Positions 11,456 through 20,362 of a stretch of DNA of 64,000 nt are shown in pieces; positions within the stretch are counted from its first letter, which is position 1; each line of letters opens with the position of its first letter. This stretch comes from Cryobacterium sp. Y11. Lineage in GTDB: Bacteria > Actinomycetota > Actinomycetes > Actinomycetales > Microbacteriaceae. The stretch spans positions 124,001 through 188,000 of the forward strand of contig NZ_PJJO01000058.1 in NCBI RefSeq assembly GCF_002929535.1, written 5' to 3'. Position numbers and translations under genes: made by a program. The notes below the pieces were generated by a model. That model was given only the letters and a program-made list of their open reading frames with translations. It ran no database searches and was not told where the DNA came from.

Positions 11456-12390
11456 GGGGTGTGACCAGGAGATGGCTGGGACTTCAATTCGGTTCCCAGG
11501 CCCTGGGGGGAGTTTGGGTGTGCCGATGGCCTTGCTGCTGCCGATGCGATCGATGTTGTATCCGAGTCGATCTCGCAACGTGGGGCTTGCGCCGGGGACT
11601 TCGTCGACGGCGTCAAGGGCGAGGGAGAACCGATTGAGCGTCGCCTGGATGATGGCGTTTACGGTGCTCTCACTCATTGCGCCCCAGGTCGCGGCTTCGT
11701 GACGGAAATGGTCCAGGGTGATGCTGTGATGGTCGAACTCTTGGCCGATGGCCGATGACACCTCGCCGTTGATTTTCTTTGACCCAATCATGGATGGCGC
11801 ATCGCTGATCTGGAGTATTGGTACGGCGTCGTAGAAGTCAGCGATTCTCGGCCCGTCGAAATCGTGGACGATAGACACGTTCTTCGCGTGCGCGTCATGG
11901 TTTCCAACGAGAACGCTGTAAATGAGGAACGACAGCCACAACTCAACGTCGCTGCCGTCGCCGAACGAGCCGAAAATCTCCGCGATTCGTGCTGCGCTTT
12001 GTCGAGCTTGCGCACAAGCTCGCCGACGCTGAGGTCGCGGTAACGTGCTGGCTCGTTCGGCCGGTCATCTGGGCCGTGGAACGACAGCGCGCCAGCCATG
12101 GTCAGGCCGTATCGTTTCAGAAAGCCGAAGAGGTCCTTCTCATCGATCCGCGCTGTCGTCGCGAGCGACGTTCTGTGTAGACCTTCAGGGGCGTAGCCGC
12201 CGAAGAAGTTTGTGGAGTCGGTACTGTCAATGGTGACGCCAGGCGTGAGCGCAAAGCCTTCGGTCAGCGCGTCGGGTTCACCCACGTATCCATCGTCGAC
12301 GGCGAACACGATGCGCCCGAATCCTGTTCTGCTGCGGGTCACGACACCGACTTGTTGCCCGTGGAGGAATACCTGCAGTGCCTCACTCAA
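11456..12390 (-). pseudogene. hipA: HipA-family kinase toxin, internally deleted and frameshifted
   Basis: The 5' part (12390 to about 11980) encodes a clear HipA N-terminus: short beta domain, then TDSTNFFGGYAPEG and LSFHGPDD, ending in ELVRKLDKAQHE. The downstream frame resumes as IFGSFGDGSDVELWLSF, then VGNHDAHAKNVSIV with the catalytic HxDxHxKN-like motif and DFYDAVPILQ. The segment that should join them, the ATP-binding core of roughly 150 residues, is missing, and the two parts are in different frames near 11975. The 3' frame has no stop of its own and would run on antisense into nrdF. The kinase cannot be functional. The extent at the 3' end is approximate. Confidence 0.85.
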
Positions 12391-12703
12391 TGTCAGATTT
12401 TTTCGTCGTGCTGCCGACGTTCAGTGCGGTGCGGCGAGGTCGAGACGGCCGCGCTTGGTCTTGCTGACGTGGTGCATCTGGGCCGGCGTCAAAAGACACG
12501 GTGATCTTCACCTTGAGAAAGCGGAGGGCGCGGAACATGCGTGTTGACCAAAGGTTGGGCTTTCCGGTTTCCATCTCATTGATGTAATTGCGGGTGATGT
12601 CGAGTTGTTCGGCGAGTTCGTCTTGCGTGTACCCGTGCTGCGTACGTGCGTGCCGGAGTGCGGCGCCGAGTGTTTTCGCGTTGCGAACGTCGTAGCTGGG
12701 CAC
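12383..12703 (-). CDS. hipB: HipB-like XRE-family antitoxin/repressor
   Basis: This 106-aa protein has an XRE helix-turn-helix at residues 10-60 (LGAALRHARTQHGYTQDELAEQLDITRNYINEMETGKP), followed by a short beta strand and a basic tail. It overlaps the hipA relic by 8 bases, the normal hipBA arrangement, and appears intact. In intact systems HipB neutralises HipA and represses the operon. Here the toxin is dead, so only the DNA-binding role remains. Candidate operators lie just upstream. Confidence 0.88.
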   Translation of the reverse strand: MPSYDVRNAKTLGAALRHARTQHGYTQDELAEQLDITRNYINEMETGKPNLWSTRMFRALRFLKVKITVSFDAGPDAPRQQDQARPSRPRRTALNVGSTTKKSDIE

Positions 12704-12728
12704 AGTTCCTCCTCCTTTCGAAAGCCGT

Positions 12729-12850
12729 CGTAAGTACCAGCTTACGGTGCACCATGCACGAATATGCTTACACTGAGCCGGGCAGGCCTATCGTTCGAAG
12801 CGAGCCTTGGGAGGATATTCTTACTTGACGTAACGCACGCATATGCTTAC
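12729..12850. promoter_or_regulatory. Candidate HipB operators
   Basis: CGTAAG-N6-CTTACG at 12729-12746 is a perfect inverted repeat directly upstream of hipB. A second GTAA/TTAC pair lies at 12821-12833. The 16-base words GCACGAATATGCTTAC (12756-12771) and GCACGCATATGCTTAC (12835-12850) are direct repeats with one mismatch, and each contains the CTTAC half-site. HipB of E. coli binds spaced palindromes, so these are reasonable operators. Confidence 0.6.
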
Positions 12851-12921
12851 GCCACCCAAAAGCGGTATGACCTGAACTCCGTCGACGCGCGTGTACGTGT
12901 ATCGACCGGTGGTGATGCCGA

Positions 12922-13419
12922 TCAGGCGGGGTCCCAGGGCAGGGGCTGATCAGACGGAATCGGGGCGAGCGGAATCACGACCACCGGGCGATGCTGGCGG
13001 TGCGCCAGTTGCGCTGCCACCGAACCGTTGAGGAACTCTTGCAGGCTGGCCCGAAAAGTCGCGTCCCTGGTTCCGACCACGATCAGCGCGGCATTAAGCG
13101 TGTCGGCCAAATCGCCGAGGGCTTGTGCCGGATTGCCAGCCAATGCCTGGGTACTCCAGGTGAGGTCGCGTCCGTCGAGGAGCGCGGCCAGGTGCGCCGC
13201 GAGATCCGGGTCGAATCTCGTCTCCGTAGGGTTGGGCTCGATTGGGTTGAACGGCAGACTCGTCATTGTGCCGTCGCCCAGGTCATAGACCCGGTACTGG
13301 CCGGTGTCGACGGATGCGCACACCAGCTCCGCGTTGAAGCGGGCCGCGAACATGGCCGCCTGCACGACGACGGCATCCGCTTGGCCAGGCACGACCCCAA
13401 CAATCACGTACGCGTTCAT
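12922..13419 (-). CDS. Universal stress protein, single UspA domain
   Basis: This 165-aa protein starts with NAYVIVGVVPGQADAVVVQAA and has the UspA C-terminal pattern VVGTRDATF...EFLNGSVAAQLAHRQHRPVVVIP. The ATP-binding motif G2xG9xG(S/T) is imperfect: the second Gly is replaced in GTRDATFRASLQEFLNGS. It may therefore bind nucleotide weakly. It stands alone between the hip region and an MFS gene. Its role is a general stress function; the specific trigger is unknown. Confidence 0.8.
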   Translation of the reverse strand: MNAYVIVGVVPGQADAVVVQAAMFAARFNAELVCASVDTGQYRVYDLGDGTMTSLPFNPIEPNPTETRFDPDLAAHLAALLDGRDLTWSTQALAGNPAQALGDLADTLNAALIVVGTRDATFRASLQEFLNGSVAAQLAHRQHRPVVVIPLAPIPSDQPLPWDPA

Positions 13420-13555
13420 GCTGCACTCCCTTACTTACGGGCCCGCAGACGAACCGGATCGCCTGCCGAACCGCGGATCACCGCCAGCATGGCAGATTCC
13501 GCCCCGATTCGCCGTTTTCAGATGCAGAGAGTTTCGTGCAGCGACGCGCGGGTGT

Positions 13556-15031
13556 TCAGGAGTTCGGTACGGCAGATTTCTCGGTTCGGCCTCCGAACAG
13601 GTCAACCAGGGCGAACACCAGGGCAACGGCGATCAGCGCCAACGCGACCAGGATGCCGCTGAAGAAGCCGTCACGAAACACCTGCACGCGGTCAGGCTCG
13701 CTCGCCTCCGCGTACAACGTGGCGTAGAAGGTCGAGATGATGGCCGCGACTCCGATCGCCGTTCCCACCCGCTGCCCCACCTGGGCCATCGACCCGGCGA
13801 CGCCGCCCTGGGTGACCGGAACCTCGCTCAGGGTGAGCGTCTGATTCGGCGAAATGACCAAGCCACCGCCGGCACCGGTCATGGTCATGGCGGCAGCGAT
13901 CAGCCACGGAGCGAGGTCTACCGAGGCGAACAGTCCGGCTAGTAGGACAAGCGCAAAGCCGATCATGACCGTGACTAGGCCGAGGACGACGAGCTGGCGA
14001 CCCCAGCGAAAGACCAGGCGGCCGCCGATCCACGACGTAACGGCGGAGGTGAGGGCAAACGAGATGCTCACCATCCCGGCGAAGACGGGCTCCAGCCCGA
14101 GACCTTGCTGCAGAAAAAGGGTGACCAGCAGAAAATACGGCGGAATTGCCGCAAAATAGGCCGTCGAAATCAGGATCCCGTTGCGGTACGACGCCGTGCG
14201 AAAGAGCGAGAAATCTATAACGGGTGACTTGCCGAGCTGCTGGTAACGCCGTTCCCACCAGAAGAATGCGGCGCCGGACAGACCGAGCACAAACAGCCAG
14301 AACCACCTGTTGGGGTCATCGGTTGGCGCACCGGTCGTCAGCACGAACGGAAGCATGAGGCCGAGGGTGGCAATTCCGAGCAAGAGGATGCCGACCAGGT
14401 CCAGTCCGGTCTGCTCCCGCGCATGACTTTGGCGTTTTGGAAGCACGCGCATCGCGAAGAAGAGTGCCAGCAGGCCCAGCGGCACGTTCATCCAAAACGA
14501 CAGGCGCCATCCGTTGTCAGGGCCGCCCACGGCGATCAGGAGGCCACCCAGCGTCGGCCCGAAGGCCGTCGAAATTCCGATGACCGCGCCAAATAACCCG
14601 AAGGCGCGCCCTCGTGCCGCGCCCTGGTATAGCTGCTGGATCAGGCCGAGGACCTGCGGCATCTGGATTCCGGCGGCAATTCCCTGCGCGATACGCGCCA
14701 CGATCAAAAACTCGATCGTGGGCGCGATCGCGCACAGGATGCTCGCGACCGTAAACGAGCTGAGCCCGACGATGAACATGAGCCGCCGGGAATGAATGTC
14801 GCCCAGCCGCCCAGACGGCACCAGTGCGAGCCCGAACGCGAGAGCGTACCCGGCGACGATCAGCTGGAGTTCGGTGGTGCCGCCGCCGAGCGACTCCTCG
14901 ATGGCCGGCAAACCCACATTGATCTTGGACAGGTCGAGGATTGTGAGGGCAGCAACTCCGACGCAGACCCAGAAGGCTTGCCGCTTCAATCGGTCGGCAT
15001 GTTCGGAGCTGGGAGGAGTTGTATTCGGCAT
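13556..15031 (-). CDS. MFS transporter, DHA2 (14-TM drug exporter) type
   Basis: This 491-aa membrane protein of the EmrB/QacA class has about 14 hydrophobic helices. Motif A is GRLGDIHSRRLMFIVGL after TM2, and motif C-like glycines occur in TM5 (GLFGAVIGISTAFGPTLGGLLI). Such proteins export drugs or metabolites by proton antiport. There is no adjacent regulator, and the substrate cannot be told from sequence. Confidence 0.88.
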   Translation of the reverse strand: MPNTTPPSSEHADRLKRQAFWVCVGVAALTILDLSKINVGLPAIEESLGGGTTELQLIVAGYALAFGLALVPSGRLGDIHSRRLMFIVGLSSFTVASILCAIAPTIEFLIVARIAQGIAAGIQMPQVLGLIQQLYQGAARGRAFGLFGAVIGISTAFGPTLGGLLIAVGGPDNGWRLSFWMNVPLGLLALFFAMRVLPKRQSHAREQTGLDLVGILLLGIATLGLMLPFVLTTGAPTDDPNRWFWLFVLGLSGAAFFWWERRYQQLGKSPVIDFSLFRTASYRNGILISTAYFAAIPPYFLLVTLFLQQGLGLEPVFAGMVSISFALTSAVTSWIGGRLVFRWGRQLVVLGLVTVMIGFALVLLAGLFASVDLAPWLIAAAMTMTGAGGGLVISPNQTLTLSEVPVTQGGVAGSMAQVGQRVGTAIGVAAIISTFYATLYAEASEPDRVQVFRDGFFSGILVALALIAVALVFALVDLFGGRTEKSAVPNS

Positions 15032-15249
15032 AGTCCACTCACTCTAGAGCCGCGGTGCGGAGTCAGTTTCGGCGGGGGCGTGCAGGGGGACCCTATTCGG
15101 GTGGGCCCGTCGTGCTTTCCTCTTCGGCGGCCAGGTGAATGATAGAAGGTCTGATACGAACGCACTCGGTAGCTCGTGTCACACTCGAATCATTTGTGAG
15201 ACGCCACCGCGGCCCTCAGTCTGCGCGGCGGTTGCGTCGTAGCCGTAGA
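15032..15249. other. Intergenic stretch, no gene seen
   Basis: About 220 bases separate the MFS start from the exporter permease stop. No coding frame with a convincing start or conserved motif is visible. It should contain the MFS promoter on the minus strand, but no clear -35/-10 pair or operator was recognised. Confidence 0.5.
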
Positions 15250-16605
15250 TTAGGTGCCACCGCGGAGGGCGGTGATCGGCTCGATGTTGGAGGCGCGCAG
15301 GGCGGGATAGGCGCCGGCAGCCAGGCCGACGATGGTTCCGAGCAGGGCGGCGCCGATGGCGACTACGGGATCGAGAATCGGCGTCCAGCCCTGGAGTAGC
15401 GAGACGACGACGACCGCGAACACCCCGAGCGCCGAGCCGATCAGGCCACCGAGCAAACCGATCACGGCCGATTCCACGATGAACTGCCGGGCGATGTTGC
15501 GCCGAGTCGCGCCGAGCGCGCGGCGCAGGCCGATCTCGCCGACCCGTTCCATCACCGAGAGCAGGGTGACGTTGGCGATGCCGAGGCCGCCGGCGAGTAG
15601 GGCGAGAATGCCGAGCGTGAGAAAGACGATGTTGATATCGGCTTGAATGTTGTCTTGCAACGACGATGCCGCGGCGGGAGCTTGCACAGTGAAGTTCTCC
15701 GGTGCGCTCGGGTCGAGCGCGATCGGTGCCTGGCGGGACACGAGCGTTCCGGCGCCAACCTCGATTTGCACGTGCAGTTCGGCCGGGGCGGTCAGACCGA
15801 ACTGGGTGCGCGCGGTGTTCAACGGCACGATGACGGCGTCGAGTAGGTTGGCGCGGCGTTCGACGCCGTCGATGATGCCGATGACCGTGTATGGCACCTC
15901 GCCGATGAAGATCGATGGCTGACTGTCGACGCGGTTGATGCCGAGAGTTTCGGCGGCCCGCGAGCCGAGCACGGCCACCCGGTCGCCACGCTCGTCGTGG
16001 CCGGCATCGAAGTAGCGCCCGGTGACAACCTGTCCGCGCACCGCGGCGAGCAGGTTTGGCGAGGTGGCGATCACGGCGGGGCTTAGTGTCTGTGCGGCCG
16101 ATGGATCGTTGACGGGAACGGATGTCACGGGCTGGCCGACTACGTCGACATCGGCCACGAGACCAGCGCGTTCCACCCCGGCCAGGCGATCCACCCGCTC
16201 GGGGGCATCCCACGGCAGGCGCCCAGTGGCCTGCTCGTTGCCGCTCGAGTTGCGGGTCGAGGCCGGTTTGATCAAAATTTGGGTCGCCGAGACCGCGTCG
16301 AACTGGTTCGAAATCTGCCCGGCGGCGGTCTGCGCAAAGCCGATGGTGACCACGAGTGAGGCGATGCCGAGCACGGTGCCGAGGGTCGTCATGACGAGCC
16401 GGCTCGGCCGGGCGCCGACGCCGTGGCTCGCCTCGACCAGCAGGTCTTGCACCGAGAAACGGTCGGCGCGGCGGATGACTGGCACGATGCTTAGCGTCAG
16501 CTCAGCGGATGTGGTCGGCTCGTCACCAGAGACATCGGCGACCGCCTCAGGGAGAGCGGCGGCGCGGGAACGGCGGCGCAGCATCCGCTTAAAGGAGAAG
16601 GTCAT
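15250..16605 (-). CDS. MacB/FtsX-type ABC transporter permease
   Basis: This 451-aa membrane protein has one helix near residue 75-95 (TLGTVLGIASLVVTIGFA), a large MacB-type periplasmic domain, then three C-terminal helices with the FtsX pattern MERVGEIGLRRALGATRRNIARQF. The cytoplasmic N-terminus of about 65 residues is longer than usual. It overlaps the ATPase stop by 4 bases and is the last gene of a lipoprotein-adaptor-ATPase-permease operon. In Gram-positives such sets export peptides, drugs or act in envelope stress. The substrate is unknown. Confidence 0.87.
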   Translation of the reverse strand: MTFSFKRMLRRRSRAAALPEAVADVSGDEPTTSAELTLSIVPVIRRADRFSVQDLLVEASHGVGARPSRLVMTTLGTVLGIASLVVTIGFAQTAAGQISNQFDAVSATQILIKPASTRNSSGNEQATGRLPWDAPERVDRLAGVERAGLVADVDVVGQPVTSVPVNDPSAAQTLSPAVIATSPNLLAAVRGQVVTGRYFDAGHDERGDRVAVLGSRAAETLGINRVDSQPSIFIGEVPYTVIGIIDGVERRANLLDAVIVPLNTARTQFGLTAPAELHVQIEVGAGTLVSRQAPIALDPSAPENFTVQAPAAASSLQDNIQADINIVFLTLGILALLAGGLGIANVTLLSVMERVGEIGLRRALGATRRNIARQFIVESAVIGLLGGLIGSALGVFAVVVVSLLQGWTPILDPVVAIGAALLGTIVGLAAGAYPALRASNIEPITALRGGT

Positions 16606-17294
16606 GACAGCTCGCTCAGGCGACCGTCGGTGATGCGCACGCGGCGCTTCGCCCGGTCGCTCACGGCCTGGTCGTGGGTGATGACGATGAGGGTGAGGCC
16701 GTCGGCGTGCAGCTCTTCGAACAGGTCCATCACCTCGCCGCCGGTGGTTTCGTCAAGATTGCCGGTGGGTTCGTCGGCGAGCAGGAGTTCGGGCGAGGCA
16801 ACGACGGCGCGTGCCACGGCGACGCGCTGGCGTTCGCCGCCGGAGAGGGTGCCGGGCAGAAAGTCGAGGCGGCGACCCAGGCCAACCCGGAGGAGGGCTG
16901 CGCGGGCGCGGTCCTCTCGCTCGGCGCGCGGAACACCGCTGTACAGGGTGGCGAGCAGCACGTTGTCGAGCACGGTGCGGTGTGGCAGCAGGTGAAAGGC
17001 CTGAAAGACGAAGCCGATGGTGCCGCCGCGCACGATGGCGCGCTGCTTCTCGTCGAGCAGGCTCGTGTCGCGGCCGTCGAGGTGGTATTCGCCGACGCTT
17101 GGCCGGTCGAGCAGGCCGAGGAGGTTGAGCATCGTGGACTTGCCGGATCCGCTCGGGCCGACGATCGACAGGTAATCGCCACGTTCAACCCGCAGATTGA
17201 CCGATTTGAGGGCCTGCACCTCGGGCGGGCCGGGAAAGGACCGCGTGACGTTGACCAGTTCGACGACCGGTTCGACGACCGGGGCTGTTATCAC
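16602..17294 (-). CDS. MacB/LolD-type ABC transporter ATP-binding protein
   Basis: This 230-aa ATPase has Walker A GPSGSGKST, Q-loop FVFQAFHLLPH, signature LSGGERQRVAVARA, Walker B LLLADEPTGNLD and the switch His in VITHDQ. These are the hallmarks of the LolD/MacB subfamily of mechanotransmission exporters. It begins 7 bases after the adaptor gene and overlaps the permease by 4 bases. Confidence 0.93.
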   Translation of the reverse strand: MITAPVVEPVVELVNVTRSFPGPPEVQALKSVNLRVERGDYLSIVGPSGSGKSTMLNLLGLLDRPSVGEYHLDGRDTSLLDEKQRAIVRGGTIGFVFQAFHLLPHRTVLDNVLLATLYSGVPRAEREDRARAALLRVGLGRRLDFLPGTLSGGERQRVAVARAVVASPELLLADEPTGNLDETTGGEVMDLFEELHADGLTLIVITHDQAVSDRAKRRVRITDGRLSELS

Positions 17295-17301
17295 CGGCCG
17301 A

Positions 17302-18873
17302 TCACCGGCCCACCACGACGAGGTCGCCGACCGTCAGCGAGCCGTCGACGGCGGTGATCTCGACGAATCCCTCGGCGGCGAGCCCGGTCGTGACCTCGAC
17401 CAGCACGGTCTCGGAACCGTCGCCCGGGTCAAGTTCGACGCGGGATTCGCCGCCGGGCCCAGCGGTGAGAGCGGCGAGCGGAACGGCGAGCACCTCGCCC
17501 TCGGTCGAGCTGACCGGGATGCGTACGCGCACGTTGCTACCCTGCACGGCCTGAATCTGTTCGTCGGTAAGCGCGTCGGGGGCGAACAGAACGGTGAAGC
17601 GGCCGCTGGTTGCTGCACTACTCGGTGCTGTGCCGCTGGCCGGTTCGGCGGGCAGTATCGAGGTGATCGTGGCGGGCTGGTCGCCGTCGGGCATGGCGAG
17701 AATGGCGGGCGCGCCGACGGTCAGCAGGGCGGCGTCGCTCGCGGTGGCCGAGCCGGAGATGACCAGGGTCGCGCCGGAGACCCGCATGACCGGGCCGGTG
17801 ATGCTGGATCCGCGTTTGACGCTGATCTCGTCGACCCGGCGGGGCAGGCCGGGCAGGTAGAGCACCTCGCCGGCCGGAAGGTAGGCCAGCGCACCGTCGC
17901 GGGCGTCGCTCAGGGTCTCGCCGGCGCGAGTGAGTTCGGCCTTAGCCGCCGTGACGGCGGCTTTCTCGGTGCTTGTGTCACGCGGGGCCAACGCCTGGAC
18001 TCGGCGCGCGACGGCTAGGGTGACGGCGTCGGCGGCATCCGCTATGTCATTGGGCGTGCCGTCAGTCTGGGCGGCGACCAGGGCACGCTCGGCGCTGCGC
18101 ACGAGGTTGCCCTGCTCGACCACGTCGACGTTGGACGCGGCGCCCTGGGCCGTGGCGAGAGCGTTAGTGGCGCTATCAACGGATGCCTGCGCGCTCGTGA
18201 CCCCGGCTTCGGCGCCGCTCACCGCGCCCTCGATCTCGGTGCCGCCCGTCGGGGCCGGGTAGCCGACCTTGGCGTAGAGTGCTGTGACCGCGCTCGCGGT
18301 CTGCGCGTCGAACACATCGGAGTCGAGCGCGCCGGCGTCAATTCCGGCCGCGCTCAGGCCCTGCTTGAACTGGAGCACGTCGGGGCCGGACACGCCGACC
18401 CGGAGGGTGCGGTAGACCGGCAGATCCCCGGGCAGCACGATCACCGGGCGGCCGGTCACCTCGAGCGCGACCGAGGCCGTGTCGAAGATGGCGGCGACCT
18501 CGGGCACCTGCCCAGTCACGATGGGCGCGCCGGCGAGTTCGCCGGTTTCGATCGACACGTCGACCGAGTCAGCATAGGTCGCGTCGCCGCGCATGGTGAC
18601 GTCGTTGGCGAGCGTGCGGTTTTCTATGGGAACGGTGATGAGGCCGGCGGCGGGAGCGTTGGCATCCGCTGCAGCCTGGCCGGGGGAGACGATGAGCTGG
18701 CCGAGCCCGAGACCGGCGACGAGCGCGACGATGGCCACGGTGGCCATGACCCAGATCACCCGGTTGCCGGCGAATAGGCGGCGCCAGCCCTGGCTGCGCG
18801 AGTGCGGTTTCGGCGTGGTCGATTCAGGGGTCTCTTCGGGCGCGCTCCGTTGTCGACCGAACCGGGGCGACAC
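17302..18873 (-). CDS. Efflux adaptor (HlyD/MacA-like) with peptidoglycan-binding-like domain
   Basis: This 523-aa protein has a basic cytoplasmic N-terminus, one membrane helix (residues about 38-60), a peptidoglycan-binding-like segment (GPDVLQFKQGLSAAGIDAGALDSDVFDAQTASAV), an Ala-rich hairpin and a lipoyl/beta-barrel region with KRGSSITGPVMRVSG. This is the adaptor type seen in actinobacterial MacAB-like systems. The GTG start abuts the stop of the preceding lipoprotein gene without a gap. It should link the ATPase-permease complex to the cell wall. Confidence 0.82.
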   Translation of the reverse strand: MSPRFGRQRSAPEETPESTTPKPHSRSQGWRRLFAGNRVIWVMATVAIVALVAGLGLGQLIVSPGQAAADANAPAAGLITVPIENRTLANDVTMRGDATYADSVDVSIETGELAGAPIVTGQVPEVAAIFDTASVALEVTGRPVIVLPGDLPVYRTLRVGVSGPDVLQFKQGLSAAGIDAGALDSDVFDAQTASAVTALYAKVGYPAPTGGTEIEGAVSGAEAGVTSAQASVDSATNALATAQGAASNVDVVEQGNLVRSAERALVAAQTDGTPNDIADAADAVTLAVARRVQALAPRDTSTEKAAVTAAKAELTRAGETLSDARDGALAYLPAGEVLYLPGLPRRVDEISVKRGSSITGPVMRVSGATLVISGSATASDAALLTVGAPAILAMPDGDQPATITSILPAEPASGTAPSSAATSGRFTVLFAPDALTDEQIQAVQGSNVRVRIPVSSTEGEVLAVPLAALTAGPGGESRVELDPGDGSETVLVEVTTGLAAEGFVEITAVDGSLTVGDLVVVGR

Positions 18874-19836
18874 CTATTTGCCTTGCTCGGAGTCTGCGAT
18901 GAGCGCGTCGAGCTCGGTCTTGTGGTCAATGATGAACTGCTCTTCAAGGTCGAACTGCACCTGCATCGAGGCGTCGGTGTAGTCAACCTCTTCGGCGCAG
19001 GTGAAGTCGGCCATCGCGAGGGTGAGTTCCTTCTCGCGCATCTCGGCGAGCACCTTCTCATCGGGGCCGGTGCCGGTTTGGTTTTCATAGAGCGCGTTCT
19101 GCTCGTTCATGATCGATTCCTGCGCGTCGGCCTTCTTCGTGAAGGTTGCGTAGCCGGCGTCGGCCATGCACGCTGCCCACTCGGAGTCGAGCTTCACGAG
19201 CGTGGGGGAGGCCTGCGACGTTTCGTACATGGCGCTCATCGCCTCGTACAGTGCCGCGTGCTCCTCCTGCGAGGGCTGATCGCCGTCGATCTCATGGCTG
19301 GCGAAACCCTGGCAGCCCGAGGTCTGCCAGTTGTACTCGTAGGAACCGTCTTCGCCCATCTCCTCTTCGGTGGGCTGAACGCCATAGAGCACCTCGTAGT
19401 ACGCGGCCTGTTCCCCCTCGGAGAGCGACATGACGTAGTCCTGGTTTGGATCGATGAACTCCTCGCTCTGCGCCTGCTGCTCGGCGATCTGCTCCGGCGA
19501 CTGGCTCATGCCGTAGCCGTTTTCAGCGACCCACTTTTCGGTGCCATATTCCTCGCCATCGTCGGCGCTCATCATTCCGCTGTACTGCGCGTTGTCGACG
19601 GGAACATAGTCGAATCCCTCGTCGGCCATGCAGTTGGCGATGAGCTCCTCCCGATCGTTCTGTTGCGCCAGCATGGTCTCTTCGTCATAGCCCTGGTTCA
19701 TGGCGGACATGTACTCGGACAACGGGCTCGCGGCCGGGTCGAGCTTCGCGGCCGCCTTGTCGGAGCTGCACCCGGCGAGTGTCAGCGACAGAAAGGCGGC
19801 GACGGCGACGGCCGTGACCAGTGAGCGATGACGCAT
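18874..19836 (-). CDS. Secreted lipoprotein heading the MacAB-like operon
   Basis: This 320-aa protein has a lipoprotein signal (RHRSLV, hydrophobic core, lipobox LAGC with Cys at residue 23). The mature part is acidic and rich in Glu, Met, Gln and Tyr, with four scattered cysteines in ANCMADEGF, SGCQGF, AACMADAG and FTCAEEV contexts. These cysteines may form two disulfides. No catalytic motif was recognised. ATG at 19836 follows AAAAGGGGAAC. Because the next three genes encode an exporter, it may be a substrate-capture or sensor subunit. That role is inference. Confidence 0.78.
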   Translation of the reverse strand: MRHRSLVTAVAVAAFLSLTLAGCSSDKAAAKLDPAASPLSEYMSAMNQGYDEETMLAQQNDREELIANCMADEGFDYVPVDNAQYSGMMSADDGEEYGTEKWVAENGYGMSQSPEQIAEQQAQSEEFIDPNQDYVMSLSEGEQAAYYEVLYGVQPTEEEMGEDGSYEYNWQTSGCQGFASHEIDGDQPSQEEHAALYEAMSAMYETSQASPTLVKLDSEWAACMADAGYATFTKKADAQESIMNEQNALYENQTGTGPDEKVLAEMREKELTLAMADFTCAEEVDYTDASMQVQFDLEEQFIIDHKTELDALIADSEQGK

Positions 19837-19907
19837 GATGTTCCCCTTTTGGTGATGATCACTATGGCGAAGCAGCGCTGCTGGCAAATCGCCGCCCCGG
19901 TTCCCAT

Positions 19908-19957
19908 ACGGTATCGCATTGGAGTGGCGCATTGCAGCACTACAGGAACCATACCGT
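19908..19957. promoter_or_regulatory. Inverted repeat upstream of the exporter operon
   Basis: ACGGTAT at 19908-19914 and ATACCGT at 19951-19957 form a 7-bp inverted repeat with a 36-base spacer, within similar contexts (CCATACGG and CCATACCG). It lies 70-120 bases upstream of the lipoprotein start in the 19837-20195 gap and could bind a regulator. The rest of the gap shows no gene. Confidence 0.35.
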
Positions 19958-20151
19958 TTGGTCGGTTTTGGGCGCAAGGTCGGGCGGGGGCTGGGCCTGT
20001 GGCGGTCGGTTGCGTTTTGATCTCGGCCATGGTTCAGTGTTGCGCGAGCACGCCTCATCCGCTGTGGTTTCGCTGACCCGTCCCTGGGTCGGCGCTCGCC
20101 TCGTTGCTCACGGCGCGTCCTGTGGACGGATATGGTGGAAAGCTCGGGTTC

Positions 20152-20173
20152 AACCGGGAGCCAGCTCCCGGTT
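20152..20173 (+). promoter_or_regulatory. Hairpin in the leader of a small basic protein gene
   Basis: AACCGGGAGC at 20152-20161 and GCTCCCGGTT at 20164-20173 are exact complements separated by CA. The hairpin ends 22 bases before the ATG at 20196 and leaves the TTGGAGAA ribosome site free. It could be an operator or an mRNA-stability element. Confidence 0.55.
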
Positions 20174-20195
20174 TCACGTAATTGGAGAATGCACC

Positions 20196-20348
20196 ATGGC
20201 CCAAAACCCCAAACAGAGCAACAAAGTTGCCCGGGCAGCAAGCTCGGGCATGCGGAACGCACGCTTCAGCGCTGCAGCAGACACTGCCGCTGCGAGAGCC
20301 AGAGCCCTGAGGTCCAGCTCCCTAGAGAAAAAGAAGCCCGGCAAGTAG
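20196..20348 (+). CDS. Small basic protein, 50 aa, function unknown
   Basis: This 50-residue protein starts MAQNPKQSNKVARAASSG and ends SSLEKKKPGK. It is rich in Ala, Arg, Lys and Ser, with no hydrophobic helix, so it is probably cytoplasmic and may bind nucleic acid. Good ribosome-site spacing (TTGGAGAA, 6-7 bases) and a leader hairpin support expression. I do not recognise a family. It converges with the MBL hydrolase gene 14 bases downstream. Confidence 0.6.
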   Translation: MAQNPKQSNKVARAASSGMRNARFSAAADTAAARARALRSSSLEKKKPGK

Positions 20349-20362
20349 CTTGTGCGAGCTCG

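Noticed and set aside
12001..12050. Second copy of the nrdE-nrdF inverted repeat (GTCGAGCTTGCGCAC...CGGTAACGTGCTGG)
   Set aside because: Similarity is partial and the sequence is explained by hipA coding for ELVRKLDKA.
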